From Oceanimonas smirnovii ATCC BAA-899 (GTDB lineage: Bacteria > Pseudomonadota > Gammaproteobacteria > Enterobacterales > Aeromonadaceae): a stretch of 64,000 bases of DNA. How positions within the stretch are numbered: the stretch's first letter is position 1; each line of letters starts with the position of its first letter. Both the position numbers and the translations under genes were made by a program. The notes under the pieces were generated by a model. It worked only from the letters and a program-made list of their open reading frames with translations. It was not told where the DNA came from and searched no databases. Shown piece after piece: positions 54,446-63,694 of this stretch. The stretch is taken from assembly GCF_000381965.1 (NCBI RefSeq), contig NZ_KB908454.1, forward strand, positions 62,001-126,000. Reading direction: 5' to 3'.

Positions 54446-54910
54446 ATGTTATTTGAATCATCCAATCCGGATCAGCCCGTGTGGGACTGTGCCCTGCGAA
54501 TTCTGTCCCGGCGGGATCACAGCCGGCGGGAACTGGAGCAAAAGCTGCGCCAACGCGAGTTTGAGCAGGAGGCCATTACCCGCACCCTGAACAAGCTGGA
54601 GCAACAGCAATGGCTGCAGGACGCGCGCTTTGCCGAAGTGCAGGTGCGTCAGCACATCTACAAAAAGCATGGTCCTCAGCGTATTCGTGCCGAGCTGCAG
54701 CGCAAAGGCGTTCATCCCGACGAGATTGCCACAGCGCTTGAACAAGAAGAAACCGACTGGTTTGAGCTGGCCCGGGAGTGTCATTTCGCCCGTTTTGGTG
54801 ATGCCCCCATTCCCGATTTCAAAGAGCGGGCCCGGCGCATGCGTTATCTGCAGGCGAGGGGGTTTGGCCCGGATCACATTCGTTATGCCCTTGAAGCCGG
54901 CGACCAATAA
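54446..54910 (+). CDS. recX: Regulatory protein RecX
   Basis: A 154-aa inhibitor of RecA filament extension. The three-helix repeats show ALRILSRRDHSRRELEQKLRQREF, WLQDARFAEVQVRQHIYKKHGPQRIRAELQRKGV and RARRMRYLQARGFGPDHIRYAL. Located 44 bases behind recA with an attenuating hairpin in between. Confidence 0.94.
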   Translation: MLFESSNPDQPVWDCALRILSRRDHSRRELEQKLRQREFEQEAITRTLNKLEQQQWLQDARFAEVQVRQHIYKKHGPQRIRAELQRKGVHPDEIATALEQEETDWFELARECHFARFGDAPIPDFKERARRMRYLQARGFGPDHIRYALEAGDQ

Positions 54911-55012
54911 CGCTTTTTCGCACCCACGCGCGCCATGACGCGTTTTACATTGCTGCCCATTCCTTTTAAATTATGGGAGTAATTGCCTACCAAGCTATCA
55001 ACAGGATTTTCC

Positions 55013-57640
55013 ATGCGAATGACCACGTCTGAGTTACGCAACGCGTTTCTCGAATATTTCCGCCAGCAAGGACACCAGGTGGTGGCGTCCAGCTCGCTGG
55101 TACCCCACAACGACCCGACCCTGCTGTTTACCAATGCCGGCATGAACCAGTTCAAGGACTTGTTCCTGGGTCTGGAGCAGCGGGCCTACAACAGAGCGGT
55201 CAGCTCCCAGCGTTGCGTGCGTGCCGGCGGCAAGCACAACGATCTGGAAAACGTGGGTTACACCGCCCGTCACCACACTTTCTTTGAAATGCTGGGTAAC
55301 TTCAGCTTTGGTGACTACTTCAAACAGGACGCCATTCGCTTTGCCTGGGAATTCCTGACCGACGTGGTCAAGCTGCCCAAGGAAAAACTCTGGGTCACAG
55401 TGTATGAGACCGACGACGAAGCCTTTGGTATCTGGTCTCAGGAAATTGGTGTGCCGGTGGATCGCATTGTGCGCATCGGTGACAACAAAGGTGCCAAATA
55501 CGCGTCCGACAACTTCTGGACCATGGGTGACACCGGCCCCTGCGGCCCCTGCACCGAGATCTTCTACGATCACGGCGAGCATATCTGGGGTGGCCCTCCC
55601 GGCAGCCCGGAAGAAGACGGTGACCGCTATATCGAAATCTGGAACCTGGTGTTCATGCAGTTCAACCGTCATGCCGACGGCACCATGGAGCCGCTGCCCA
55701 AGCCGTCGGTCGACACCGGCATGGGGCTGGAGCGTATCGCCACCATTTTGCAGGGCGTGCACTCCAACTATGAAATCGATCTGTTTCAGGCGCTGATCAA
55801 GGCAGCGGCCGAGGCGGTGGGCACCACTGATCTCGACAACAAGTCGCTGCGGGTGATTGCCGACCATATTCGTTCCTGCTCCTTCCTGATTGCCGATGGC
55901 GTCATGCCCTCCAACGAAGGCCGGGGCTATGTGCTGCGCCGTATTATTCGCCGTGCCGTGCGCCACGGCCGCAAGCTGGGTGCCGACAAGACCTTCTTCC
56001 ATACTCTGGTGGGTTCCCTGTGCGAGCAGATGAGCGATGCCTATCCCGAGCTGAACAGTCAGCGGCCGATCATCGAGAAGGTGCTGCGGCTGGAGGAAGA
56101 GCAGTTTGCCCGTACTCTCGACCGTGGCCTGCAGCTGCTGGAAGACGCCATTAATGATTTGGGTGAAAGCACAGTGCTGCCCGGCGAGGTGGTGTTCAAG
56201 CTGTACGATACCTATGGTTTCCCGGCGGATCTTACTGCCGACGTGCTGCGCGATCGTGAGCTCAGCATTGATGAGGCCGGCTTTGAAGCCCTGATGCAGC
56301 AACAGCGCACCCGGGCCAAGGAAGCGTCCAACTTTGGTGTGGACTATACCAAGGCCATCAAGGTTGACGGTGAAACTGCCTTTACCGGCTACGAGCACCT
56401 GGCTCAGGCGGCCAGGGTGACCGCGCTGTTCAAGGGCAGTGAGCCGGTGAATGCCCTGATTGCCGGTGAAGAAGGCGCGGTAGTACTTGATACTACCCCC
56501 TTCTACGCCGAGTCGGGTGGTCAGGTGGGTGATGCGGGCGTGATCCGCATGGACGACGGCCTGTTTGTGGTGAAAGACACGCAAAAGGCGGGTAACGGCA
56601 TTTTGCACCTGGGCCATCTGGAGCTGGGCACCCTGGAAACGGGTGAGTCCGTCTCTGCGGCCGTTGACGGTGCCCGCCGTCAGGCCACGGCACTGAACCA
56701 TTCCGTGACTCACCTGCTGCATGCCAGCCTGCGCAAGCTGCTGGGCGAGCATGTTACCCAGAAAGGCTCGCTGGTCGAGCCCGAGCGGCTGCGTTTTGAC
56801 TTCTCTCACCTGGAAGCCATGAATGCCCAGGAACTGCGGGAAGTGGAAGACATGGTTAACCGCGACATTCGTGCCAACCTGCCGGTGGCCACTCAGCTGA
56901 TGGATCTGGAAGGGGCCAAACAGGCCGGTGCCATGGCGCTGTTCGGCGAGAAATATGACGAAAGCGAAGTGCGGGTCGTATCCATGGGCGAGGTATCTAC
57001 CGAGCTCTGTGGTGGTACTCACGTCAGCCGGACCGGTGATATCGGTCTGTTCAAAATTCTCTCGGAAAGCGGCATTGCCGCCGGTGTGCGCCGCATTGAG
57101 GCCGTCACCGGTGAAGCGGCCCTGGCCTATCTGCATCAGCTTGATCACGAAATTGCCCAGGCTGCCAGCCTGGTCAAGGGTGATACCTTCTCGGTATCGG
57201 CCAAGGTGCGTCAGGTGCTGGAGCGCAGCCGTCAGCTGGAAAAGGAAATTGAGCAGCTCAAGGGCAAGCTGGCGGCACAGGCCGGCGCGTCCTTGCTGGA
57301 TCAGGTGGTTGAGATCAACGGCAACAAGGTGCTGATCGCCAATCTGGAAGGGGTAGATGCCAAATCACTGCGCGGCACCCTGGACGATCTCAAGTCCAAG
57401 CTGCAGTCCGGTGTGGTGGTGCTGGGCACTGTTACCGGTGACAAGGTCAGCCTGATTGCAGGCGTCACCAAGGATCTCACCGGCAAGGTGAAAGCCGGCG
57501 AGCTGGTCAACATGGTGGCCCAGCAGGTGGGCGGCAAGGGTGGCGGCCGTCCCGATATGGCCCAGGCTGGTGGCAGTGAGCCGGAAGCCCTGCCGGCGGC
57601 GCTGGAGTCTGTGTCCGGCTGGCTGGGCGAGCGCCTCTGA
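55013..57640 (+). CDS. alaS: Alanine--tRNA ligase
   Basis: An 875-aa class II synthetase. [47 protein letters not shown] opens the catalytic domain (given here as the known family start); the editing domain zinc ligands are [10 protein letters not shown] and [13 protein letters not shown], followed by the C-Ala domain ([17 protein letters not shown]). ATG at 55013 has AGGA 7 bases before it; upstream codons to 54983 are not needed. Confidence 0.97.
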   Translation: MRMTTSELRNAFLEYFRQQGHQVVASSSLVPHNDPTLLFTNAGMNQFKDLFLGLEQRAYNRAVSSQRCVRAGGKHNDLENVGYTARHHTFFEMLGNFSFGDYFKQDAIRFAWEFLTDVVKLPKEKLWVTVYETDDEAFGIWSQEIGVPVDRIVRIGDNKGAKYASDNFWTMGDTGPCGPCTEIFYDHGEHIWGGPPGSPEEDGDRYIEIWNLVFMQFNRHADGTMEPLPKPSVDTGMGLERIATILQGVHSNYEIDLFQALIKAAAEAVGTTDLDNKSLRVIADHIRSCSFLIADGVMPSNEGRGYVLRRIIRRAVRHGRKLGADKTFFHTLVGSLCEQMSDAYPELNSQRPIIEKVLRLEEEQFARTLDRGLQLLEDAINDLGESTVLPGEVVFKLYDTYGFPADLTADVLRDRELSIDEAGFEALMQQQRTRAKEASNFGVDYTKAIKVDGETAFTGYEHLAQAARVTALFKGSEPVNALIAGEEGAVVLDTTPFYAESGGQVGDAGVIRMDDGLFVVKDTQKAGNGILHLGHLELGTLETGESVSAAVDGARRQATALNHSVTHLLHASLRKLLGEHVTQKGSLVEPERLRFDFSHLEAMNAQELREVEDMVNRDIRANLPVATQLMDLEGAKQAGAMALFGEKYDESEVRVVSMGEVSTELCGGTHVSRTGDIGLFKILSESGIAAGVRRIEAVTGEAALAYLHQLDHEIAQAASLVKGDTFSVSAKVRQVLERSRQLEKEIEQLKGKLAAQAGASLLDQVVEINGNKVLIANLEGVDAKSLRGTLDDLKSKLQSGVVVLGTVTGDKVSLIAGVTKDLTGKVKAGELVNMVAQQVGGKGGGRPDMAQAGGSEPEALPAALESVSGWLGERL

Positions 57641-57713
57641 TTGCAGCTGAAACGGCCTGTTATTACCTAACAGCGTCTATAATTTGAGTCGGCAGCCGTA
57701 CGCCGAACAGTAA

Positions 57714-57746
57714 AAGAGGCCTGTCTTTGACAGGCCTCTTGATTTT
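57714..57746 (+). terminator. Rho-independent terminator of alaS
   Basis: AAGAGGCCTGTC-TTT-GACAGGCCTCTT stem (57714-57740) followed by GATTTT. Confidence 0.8.
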
Positions 57747-57856
57747 GACGATGTTTTACCCCATTTCATGCCACAGGAAGGCTGGGTTTTTCGTCGCCTT
57801 TATCGGATAATAAACAACATTTTTTACTAACAGATAGCCAAAACAGGAGCAGCCAT

Positions 57857-58048
57857 ATGCTAATTTTGACCCGTCGGGTAGGTGAAACCCTGATGATCGG
57901 TGACGAAGTCACTGTCACCGTGCTGGGTGTTAAGGGTAACCAGGTGCGCATTGGTGTAAATGCACCCAAAGAAGTGTCTGTACACCGCGAAGAAATCTAC
58001 ATGCGGATACAGGCAGAAAAGGGTACCGGCGACGACAGCCAGTATTAA
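57857..58048 (+). CDS. csrA: Carbon storage regulator CsrA
   Basis: A 63-aa RNA-binding dimer that controls translation by binding GGA motifs. [22 protein letters not shown] and [19 protein letters not shown] contain the RNA-contacting R6-R8 and R44 regions. AGGAG precedes the ATG. Follows alaS as in E. coli. Confidence 0.98.
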
Positions 58049-58145
58049 TTTTCAGTTTTACGGGGTGTTTTTCATTCTTTTTGATGGCTTTTGCGCCCAA
58101 ATGGTTAAAGTCTGTTCGAACGAAAAAATCGGGTTGGAAAAGTGT

Positions 58146-58173
58146 TTGACTTATTTTGGCCCGGCGGTAATAT
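58146..58173 (+). promoter_or_regulatory. tRNA operon promoter
   Basis: TTGACT (58146-58151) and TAATAT (58168-58173), 16 bp apart, followed by the GC-rich discriminator ACGCCCCGC that usually marks stringently controlled stable-RNA promoters. Confidence 0.75.
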
Positions 58174-58188
58174 ACGCCCCGCAAACAC

Positions 58189-58281
58189 GGTGAGGTGGCC
58201 GAGAGGCTGAAGGCGCTCCCCTGCTAAGGGAGTATGCGGCTTATACCCGCATCGAGGGTTCGAATCCCTCCTTCACCGCCA
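58189..58281 (+). tRNA. serX: tRNA-Ser (GCT)
   Basis: 93-nt class II tRNA. Acceptor GGTGAGG pairs with CTTCACC, discriminator G and encoded CCA. Anticodon GCT at 58223-58225 in the loop of CTCCC/GGGAG. The long variable arm is TATGCGGCTTATACCCGCAT. Reads AGC/AGU serine codons. Confidence 0.97.
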
Positions 58282-58292
58282 TTTTTTGTAGT

Positions 58293-58369
58293 GCATCCGT
58301 AGCTCAGCTGGATAGAGTACTCGGCTACGAACCGAGCGGTCGGAGGTTCGAATCCTCCCGGATGCGCCA
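58293..58369 (+). tRNA. tRNA-Arg (ACG), copy 1
   Basis: 77-nt tRNA with acceptor GCATCCG/CGGATGC, anticodon ACG and encoded GCCA end. The ACG anticodon is expected to be edited to ICG by TadA to read CGU, CGC and CGA. Confidence 0.97.
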
Positions 58370-58394
58370 TTGTTTAAAAGCGTTTTTCAGAAAA

Positions 58395-58471
58395 GCATCC
58401 GTAGCTCAGCTGGATAGAGTACTCGGCTACGAACCGAGCGGTCGGAGGTTCGAATCCTCCCGGATGCGCCA
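58395..58471 (+). tRNA. tRNA-Arg (ACG), copy 2
   Basis: Identical over its 77 nt to copy 1; the spacer is 25 bases and unrelated. Confidence 0.97.
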
Positions 58472-58496
58472 TCTGAAAATAAACGCGACCTGTTAT

Positions 58497-58573
58497 GCAT
58501 CCGTAGCTCAGCTGGATAGAGTACTCGGCTACGAACCGAGCGGTCGGAGGTTCGAATCCTCCCGGATGCGCCA
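58497..58573 (+). tRNA. tRNA-Arg (ACG), copy 3
   Basis: Identical to copies 1 and 2; last tRNA before the operon terminator. Confidence 0.97.
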
Positions 58574-58577
58574 TATT

Positions 58578-58610
58578 AAAAAGCCGGCCTTGTGCCGGCT
58601 TTTTGCTTTT
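58578..58610 (+). terminator. Rho-independent terminator of the tRNA operon
   Basis: AAAAAGCCGGC-CTTGT-GCCGGCTTTTT stem followed by GCTTTTTT. Confidence 0.9.
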
Positions 58611-58738
58611 TTAAAAGCGCCGGTTTTTTTCTGCCTGTTTGTTCATTCATCCTTAATAACTGAGCAGCCGTGGCTTTTATTCCGCAGCGCTTTGCCTTAC
58701 GCTGCAACGCCCGGGTATCAGCGACGACAGGGAAGGTT

Positions 58739-59566
58739 ATGTCTGTTTACCGGAGAAATCCACTCCCCTCACAAGACAGTGAACAAGCTGACAATGATAT
58801 GGATCTGAGTCTGCTGCCACCGTTCTGTTATCTGAGCGGTGCGTTTCATAGCCTGCTGGCAGGGATAAAAAAAGTCTTTCTGAGCTATCCCCGGTCGGCT
58901 CTGACCGTACTGGGATTGAGTTATCTGCTGGGACTGCTGGCCGCCAATATACCCAGCCTGGGCTGGCCTTCCGGTACCGCTTTTCTGATCGGCTTTGCCC
59001 CGGTGTTCCTGCCTCTGGCGGCGATATTCTTATATCTTTGCATCAGTATCACTCTGCTGGCACTTTTTGCTGCTAACCACGCAACTCGCCTGCTGTTTGC
59101 TGCCGGGCTGCTGCAGATTGTAATTCTGCCGGACCTGATACTGAGTCTGGACGATACCCGCCCGCTGATGGCGCTGGGGCAGCACGGCAGCTTTATTCTG
59201 ATTCTGTTACAGATGGCTTTGGTATCATTTATCGGCTGGAATTACCGGCATTGGTTGATCCGCCACGGCGTATGGTGCGCGCCTGTGCTGATAGCTCTGA
59301 CCCTGTTGTCTGAGTTTGAAGGTCATTACGGTTTTGCGGTCAGCGATATTGAGATCCGCTACAGCGACATAAAACAGTGTGACTTTATCAGCGGGCAGGC
59401 GTCAGGTTACGATCGGCATTACAGCTACCGGCGCTGCGAAGTAGCCCTGTATACTCCGGCGCGTACCTATCGTTTCAGCAACCTTCCTGTACCCTATGCT
59501 GACACTATGACTCTGCAGATACGCCACGGCATCTTTGACCATTACCAGCTGTTACCGGCCCCTTAG
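58739..59566 (+). CDS. Membrane protein of unknown function
   Basis: I do not recognise this 275-aa protein. The start at 58739 (MSVYRRNPLPSQDSEQ) is taken because AGGGAAGG lies just upstream; the frame is open 23 codons earlier. After a polar ~50-residue N-terminus there are about five hydrophobic segments (SALTVLGLSYLLGLLAANI; FLIGFAPVFLPLAAIFLYLC; TLLALFAANHATRLLFAAGLL; FILILLQMALVSFIGW; CAPVLIALTLL). A polar C-terminal domain of ~80 residues follows (FEGHYGFAVSDIEIRYSDIKQCDF...YRRCEVALYTPARTYRF) with two cysteines, possibly disulfide-bonded if periplasmic. It stands alone between the tRNA genes and oxyR. Confidence 0.65.
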   Translation: MSVYRRNPLPSQDSEQADNDMDLSLLPPFCYLSGAFHSLLAGIKKVFLSYPRSALTVLGLSYLLGLLAANIPSLGWPSGTAFLIGFAPVFLPLAAIFLYLCISITLLALFAANHATRLLFAAGLLQIVILPDLILSLDDTRPLMALGQHGSFILILLQMALVSFIGWNYRHWLIRHGVWCAPVLIALTLLSEFEGHYGFAVSDIEIRYSDIKQCDFISGQASGYDRHYSYRRCEVALYTPARTYRFSNLPVPYADTMTLQIRHGIFDHYQLLPAP

Positions 59567-59714
59567 GCCGGCACCGAAGTCAGCGAGGCGTTAACCGTTA
59601 TCTAATCCTGACGGGCATGTTCAAACGCTTCCTGCAGAAGACGATGGAATACTCTGCTTCTGATCAGCTGGTTTGATAAAAAACATTGCTATATGGTGCC
59701 TCTCTTCGCCTTTG

Positions 59715-60608
59715 TTACAGCAGCTCGCTCAGCAAACGGCTGATCACCCGGGCCATTTCATTAAAGCAGGGGCGGCGCACTGAGTGCGACCGGTGCAGCA
59801 GAGTAATGGTCCGGCTGGGGCAGGGGTTGGTGACGCTGAGATAGCGCACGCCGCTGTCTTCTTTGTGTTCAGTCACGGCCAGTTTGGGAATAAGCGTAAG
59901 GCCTGAGCCGGCCGCCACCATATTGCGCAGGGTTTCCAGGCTGGTGCCCTTGAAGTGGCTGTCTTCGCCTATACCGGCGGCAAAACAGAAACCCATGGCC
60001 TGATCCCGCAAGCAATGGCCGTCTTCCAGCATCAGTAATTTCTCGCCCTTAAGCTCCTCAAGACCAATCTCAGTTCGCTCGGCCCACTTGTCGCCTGCGG
60101 GCAAGGCAAGCAACATGGGCTCGTCGTAGAGCGGTATGGAGCCGAAATTATCCATATCATCCAGTTGGGCCAGAATAAGGCAGTCGAGATCGCCGTCGGC
60201 CAGTTGCTTTAGCAGCACCTGGGTCTGGGCTTCGTATAAGAAGATTTGCAGCTCAGGAAAGTGTTGCCTCAGAGCGGGAATAATATGGGGCAGTAAATAA
60301 GGCCCTACGGTAGGAATCAGGCCAATGTGCAGCTCACCGGACATGGGCTCGGTAAAGGTGCGGGCAATATCACGCAGCTCCTTGGTAGCGGCCAGCACCC
60401 GGCGAGCCTGAGCGGTAATGGCGTCACCTGCCGGGGTAAACAACACCTTGCGGGAAGTGCGTTCCATCAGCAGTACACCCAGCTCATCTTCCAGCTTGCG
60501 CAGCTGGCCGCTGAGGGTGGGCTGGCTGACAAAACATTTTTCTGCCGCCTTACGAAAGTGGCGCTCTTCTGCGAGCGCCACCAGATATTCAAGATCCCGT
60601 AAATTCAC
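59715..60608 (-). CDS. oxyR: Hydrogen peroxide-inducible LysR regulator OxyR
   Basis: A 297-aa peroxide sensor and activator. N-terminal helix-turn-helix (FRKAAEKCFVSQPTLSGQLRKLEDELG). The redox cysteines fall exactly at C199 and C208 (DGHCLRDQAMGFC), as in E. coli OxyR. It lies downstream of the peroxiredoxin gene on the same strand, with repeat copy E between them. Confidence 0.97.
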   Translation of the reverse strand: MNLRDLEYLVALAEERHFRKAAEKCFVSQPTLSGQLRKLEDELGVLLMERTSRKVLFTPAGDAITAQARRVLAATKELRDIARTFTEPMSGELHIGLIPTVGPYLLPHIIPALRQHFPELQIFLYEAQTQVLLKQLADGDLDCLILAQLDDMDNFGSIPLYDEPMLLALPAGDKWAERTEIGLEELKGEKLLMLEDGHCLRDQAMGFCFAAGIGEDSHFKGTSLETLRNMVAAGSGLTLIPKLAVTEHKEDSGVRYLSVTNPCPSRTITLLHRSHSVRRPCFNEMARVISRLLSELL

Positions 60609-60683
60609 CTGTTCACCATGGTTATCAACTCCGTTATGAGCATGATCCCCGATTCTGGTGAGAATGAAAAGATATGACAGAAC

Positions 60684-60797
60684 GAAGCAACAACAGGGTT
60701 ACCTCCACCGACACGCTTCAAGCCCATCCATGGGACGCTCGGCAAATGTCATCCCTGACATTTGACGGTCGGTTCCGGTAATCCCTGTCATTGCTTC
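60684..60797 (+). repeat. Structured palindromic intergenic element, copy E
   Basis: Outer arms 60684-60703 (GAAGCAACAACAGGGTTACC) and 60777-60797 (GGTAATCCCTGTCATTGC then TTC) pair with few mismatches. Inner hairpins are CCCAT-CC-ATGGG (60723-60734) and CAAATGTCA/TGACATTTG (60743-60764). It almost fills the 215-base gap between the peroxiredoxin gene and oxyR. Confidence 0.88.
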
Positions 60798-60823
60798 TTG
60801 AGTTGCTTGATACTTAATGTTCT

Positions 60824-61552
60824 TCAGCCCAGAAATTCAGCCAGTTCGTCACTGCCACCAATGTGGCGGCCGTCAATAAACACCTGAGGAACCGTGCTGC
60901 GGCCGGATACTGCCTTCAGGCTGATGCTGGTGGCATCCTGACCGATAATAACCTCTTCGTAGCGCATCTTGCGGTCCAGCAGCATTTGCTTGGCACGGGC
61001 GCAGAAGGGGCAGCCCGGCTTGCTGAATACGGTAATGGCCGAGGGCTTGGCTGCTTCCGGGTTGATATAAGCCAGCATGGTGTCGGCATCGGATACTTCA
61101 AAGGGGTCGCCGGGCTTCTCTGGCTCAATAAACATTTTGTCGATCACGCCGTCTTTCACCAGCATTGAATAGCGCCAGGAGCGTTTGCCAAAGCCCAGAT
61201 CCTGCTTGTCGACCAGCATGCCCATGCCATCGGTAAACTCGCCGTTGCCGTCGGGGATCACATGAATGTGCTCCGCTTCCTGATCTGCCAGCCAGGCGTT
61301 CATCACAAAAGTATCGTTGACGCTCATGCAGATAATGTCATCTACACCGTTTTCAAACAGCACAGGGGCCAGTTCGTTATAGCGGGGCAGGTGAGTAGAT
61401 GAACAGGTGGGTGTAAAGGCACCGGGCAGAGAAAACACCACCACGGTTTTACCGCTGAATAACTCATCAGTGGTCACATTAACCCACTCATCATTCTGAC
61501 GGGTACGGAAAACTGCCTGAGGCACGCGCTGACCGGTTTTGTCTGTAAGCAT
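60824..61552 (-). CDS. Hybrid peroxiredoxin-glutaredoxin (Prx5-Grx)
   Basis: A 242-aa fusion that reduces peroxides with glutathione through its own glutaredoxin domain. The Prx5 domain (1-165) has the peroxidatic cysteine at C50 ([12 protein letters not shown]); the C-terminal glutaredoxin domain has C181-PF-C184 and [18 protein letters not shown]. Known from Haemophilus, Vibrio and relatives as PGdx. Placement upstream of oxyR on the same strand suggests control by OxyR. Confidence 0.95.
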   Translation of the reverse strand: MLTDKTGQRVPQAVFRTRQNDEWVNVTTDELFSGKTVVVFSLPGAFTPTCSSTHLPRYNELAPVLFENGVDDIICMSVNDTFVMNAWLADQEAEHIHVIPDGNGEFTDGMGMLVDKQDLGFGKRSWRYSMLVKDGVIDKMFIEPEKPGDPFEVSDADTMLAYINPEAAKPSAITVFSKPGCPFCARAKQMLLDRKMRYEEVIIGQDATSISLKAVSGRSTVPQVFIDGRHIGGSDELAEFLG

Positions 61553-61652
61553 TATCTGAGTCCTTGTGTTGATGTGCTTCGATAGGACTCAGTATCACCC
61601 GTCAGGTTTAAAAGGGAAAGTCATTTGAGACTTTTCTTTTGATAGCCTGAGC

Positions 61653-62705
61653 CTATTGATTAATGGCTTCGCCAGTATCTTCAGGCACTCTGGCCATGGC
61701 CGCTTCCACCACTTCCGGACCGGCACCCCGCTTGTGAGCGTTTTCGCTTAAATAACGACGCCAGCCCCGGGCTCCCGGCATGCCCTGAAAAATACCCAGA
61801 GTATGGCGGGTGATATTGCCAAGATAAGTGCCCCGGCTCAGCTCCTGTTCTATGTAAGGCAGCAGGTTGCGGATCACCTGATGGCGGCTGGGTACCTCAT
61901 GATGATCATCAAACAGCTCGGCATCTACCCGTGCCAGCATATAGGGGTTTTGATATGCCTCACGGCCAACCATAACGCCGTCCAGTTGCTGCAGGTGAGT
62001 GTGAGCTTCATCCAGGGTTTTAATGCCGCCGTTCACCGCCATGGTCAGGGCGGGATAATCCCGTTTGAGCTGATATACCCGCTCATAGTCCAGCGGGGGG
62101 ATTTCCCGGTTTTCCTTGGGGCTCAGTCCCTGTAGCCAGGCCTTGCGGGCATGCACTATCAGCGCATCCACGCCGGCGTCCGTTATTTTATCTACCAGGG
62201 TGCACAGAAACTCGTAGCTGTCCTGCTCATCAATGCCAATACGGGTTTTTACCGTTACCGGAATGGACACGGCTGCTTTCATGGCGGCCACGCCGTCGGC
62301 CACGGTTTGCGGGTGTGCCATCAGGCAGGCACCAAAGAGGCCGTTCTGCACCCGATCCGAGGGGCAGCCCACGTTCAGGTTAATTTCATCGTAACCACGC
62401 TCTTCAGCCAGGCGTGCGCACTGGGCCAGCGCCTGCGGATCGTTACCGCCCAGCTGCAGCACCAGCGGATGCTCCTGCTCGTTATAAACCAGATAGTCGC
62501 CCTTGCCGTGAATAATGGCCCCTGTGGTCACCATTTCGGTATACAACTGGGCATGGCGGCTCATCAGCCGGTGAAAATAGCGGCAATGGCGGTCAGTCCA
62601 GTCGAGCATGGGGGCAACAGAAAACCTGCCAGAGCTGAAACCGCCAGCCCTAGCGGCTTCGCTCTGGTTTTTCCTTGTATTTGAATCTCTTACAATCTCA
62701 GTCAT
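61653..62705 (-). CDS. dusA: tRNA-dihydrouridine(20/20a) synthase DusA
   Basis: A 350-aa flavoenzyme that reduces U20/U20a in t[52 protein letters not shown] (catalytic Cys in NVGCPS) and the [11 protein letters not shown] flavin segment match DusA. The N-terminal ~27 residues before SGRFS ([16 protein letters not shown]...) do not resemble the E. coli N-terminus and are probably supplied by the integrated element next door, since the 5' end of dusA is a known integration site. Confidence 0.93.
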   Translation of the reverse strand: MTEIVRDSNTRKNQSEAARAGGFSSGRFSVAPMLDWTDRHCRYFHRLMSRHAQLYTEMVTTGAIIHGKGDYLVYNEQEHPLVLQLGGNDPQALAQCARLAEERGYDEINLNVGCPSDRVQNGLFGACLMAHPQTVADGVAAMKAAVSIPVTVKTRIGIDEQDSYEFLCTLVDKITDAGVDALIVHARKAWLQGLSPKENREIPPLDYERVYQLKRDYPALTMAVNGGIKTLDEAHTHLQQLDGVMVGREAYQNPYMLARVDAELFDDHHEVPSRHQVIRNLLPYIEQELSRGTYLGNITRHTLGIFQGMPGARGWRRYLSENAHKRGAGPEVVEAAMARVPEDTGEAINQ

Positions 62706-62737
62706 TTGGCATTGTTCTCAGGTGTTTTTGAGGCTAC

Positions 62738-62773
62738 GGTATCCCTTGTGGTATCCCCTATAAATGGGATACC
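62738..62773. repeat. GGTATCCC repeats upstream of the integrase fragment
   Basis: GGTATCCC at 62738-62745 and 62750-62757, and inverted as GGGATACC at 62766-62773, in the short gap between dusA and the integrase start. Could be arm-type integrase sites or an operator for the integrase. Confidence 0.5.
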
Positions 62774-62786
62774 TGACGGAGGAAAC

Positions 62787-63037
62787 ATGGCCAGCTTTAC
62801 AGTGGAGAAGCGCAAAACAGCGGCGGGCGTCATACGGTACCGCTGCATAGTGCGCGTCAAAAAAGATAAGACGATAGTGTATCAGGAGTCCCGTACCTTC
62901 GGGAAATTGGCCGATGCCCGCACCTGGGGAAATTGGCCGATGCCCGCACCTGGGGAAAGGCCATGGTGTCCCATCCGGTTGGTATTGGTGATTCAGCCCT
63001 TTGCTCCACACTCTTTGCAGTACACCCGCATGTGTAA
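62787..63037 (+). pseudogene. Tyrosine integrase N-terminal fragment, frameshifted
   Basis: ATG at 62787 with GGAGGAAAC upstream opens MASFTVEKRKTAAGVIRYRCIVRVKKDKTIVYQESRTFGK, the arm-binding N-terminus typical of integrases of dusA-specific elements. A 26-bp tandem duplication (62901-62926 and 62927-62952) shifts the frame. Even with one copy removed the frame gives WGKAMV and then unrelated sequence to a stop at 63035; no catalytic domain follows. So it is a remnant, not a working recombinase. Confidence 0.75.
62901..62952 (+). repeat. 26-bp perfect tandem duplication
   Basis: Unit starts GGGAAATTGGCCGATGCC and is present twice head to tail (62901-62926, 62927-62952), with GGG AAA continuing after. 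Because 26 is not a multiple of three it breaks the integrase frame. Confidence 0.9.
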
Positions 63038-63193
63038 TCCCTCTCCAAATAAACATGTACCTATCATACCCTTGACTGCTCTCCCCAATCCGCCAGCTTG
63101 GGCACAGTAAACGCCCTGGCTTGCCCCGGTTCGATACAGAACAAAGGCAAAACATGGTTCTGAAATCGTGACAGGTCACAGTAAAACAGTCAT

Positions 63194-63207
63194 GTTCATA
63201 TATGGAC
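63194..63207. promoter_or_regulatory. Candidate operator of the toxin-antitoxin operon
   Basis: GTTCATATATGGAC is a palindrome with one mismatched pair, in an AT-rich stretch ~90 bases before the antitoxin start. Xre-type antitoxins usually repress their own operon from such a site. The 250 bases between the integrase remnant and the antitoxin hold nothing else I can identify. Confidence 0.4.
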
Positions 63208-63292
63208 AAATTGACTAAAATAAACCTAAGTTGACCAACACCACAGCGGCCAAGCCAGAGCCTTGGGCGCTACGCATACAGGAGGGGGTACT

Positions 63293-63694
63293 ATGTCTCA
63301 AGTATTACCGGCTCAAGGGAATCATGGAGTTGACCACAGCAAGGCGCTCCCGGTTGTGTTTCGGATCCTGGATAAATGGGACTGTGACACTAAGGAGCAG
63401 CTGGCCTTGCTGGGTATCCACTCACGTTCAACATTGACCAAGTACAAGACAGCACATGGCGGAATCCGTCTAAGTCCGGACACCCTGGAGCGGATGAGCT
63501 ATATCCTGAACATTCATAAGAGCCTGCGTATTCTTTTCAGTGCCGAAGACAGTGTGTATGGCTGGGTGCGCAAGCCCAACCAACATCCCTTCTTTGCCGG
63601 CAGAAGTGCCATGGATGTGATGGCAGGAGGCAAGGTTGCTGATTTGTATGAGGTATCCAAACGGCTGAGTGCCTGGCGTGGGGGAACAGCGTGA
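63293..63694 (+). CDS. Xre/MbcA/ParS-type antitoxin
   Basis: A 133-aa protein. ATG at 63293 follows GGAGGGG at 6 bases; the frame upstream to 63263 is not needed. An N-terminal helix-turn-helix-like part (TKEQLALLGIHSRSTLTKYKTAHGGIRLSPDTLERMSYIL) precedes a DUF2384-type C-terminal part (AEDSVYGWVRKPNQHPFFAGRSAMDVMAGG...LYEVSKRLSAWRGG). This pairing with a RES-domain toxin is an established type II toxin-antitoxin family. Its stop overlaps the toxin start (GTGA). Confidence 0.88.
   Translation: MSQVLPAQGNHGVDHSKALPVVFRILDKWDCDTKEQLALLGIHSRSTLTKYKTAHGGIRLSPDTLERMSYILNIHKSLRILFSAEDSVYGWVRKPNQHPFFAGRSAMDVMAGGKVADLYEVSKRLSAWRGGTA

Noticed and set aside
55034-57148. 704-aa open frame antisense to alaS
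   Set aside because: Shadow of alaS; composition is biased and no domain is recognisable.
58293-58573. Direct repeats that might be a CRISPR array
   Set aside because: The 77-nt repeats are complete tRNA genes with cloverleaf and CCA; spacers are not of uniform CRISPR size.
58374-58574. Small ORF reading [14 protein letters not shown] twice
   Set aside because: It is the antisense of the tRNA-Arg repeats, a well-known false protein.
62706-63110. 134-aa protein starting upstream of the integrase ATG
   Set aside because: The frame before 62787 crosses the GGTATCCC repeats, and after 62926 it is an out-of-frame reading caused by the 26-bp duplication.
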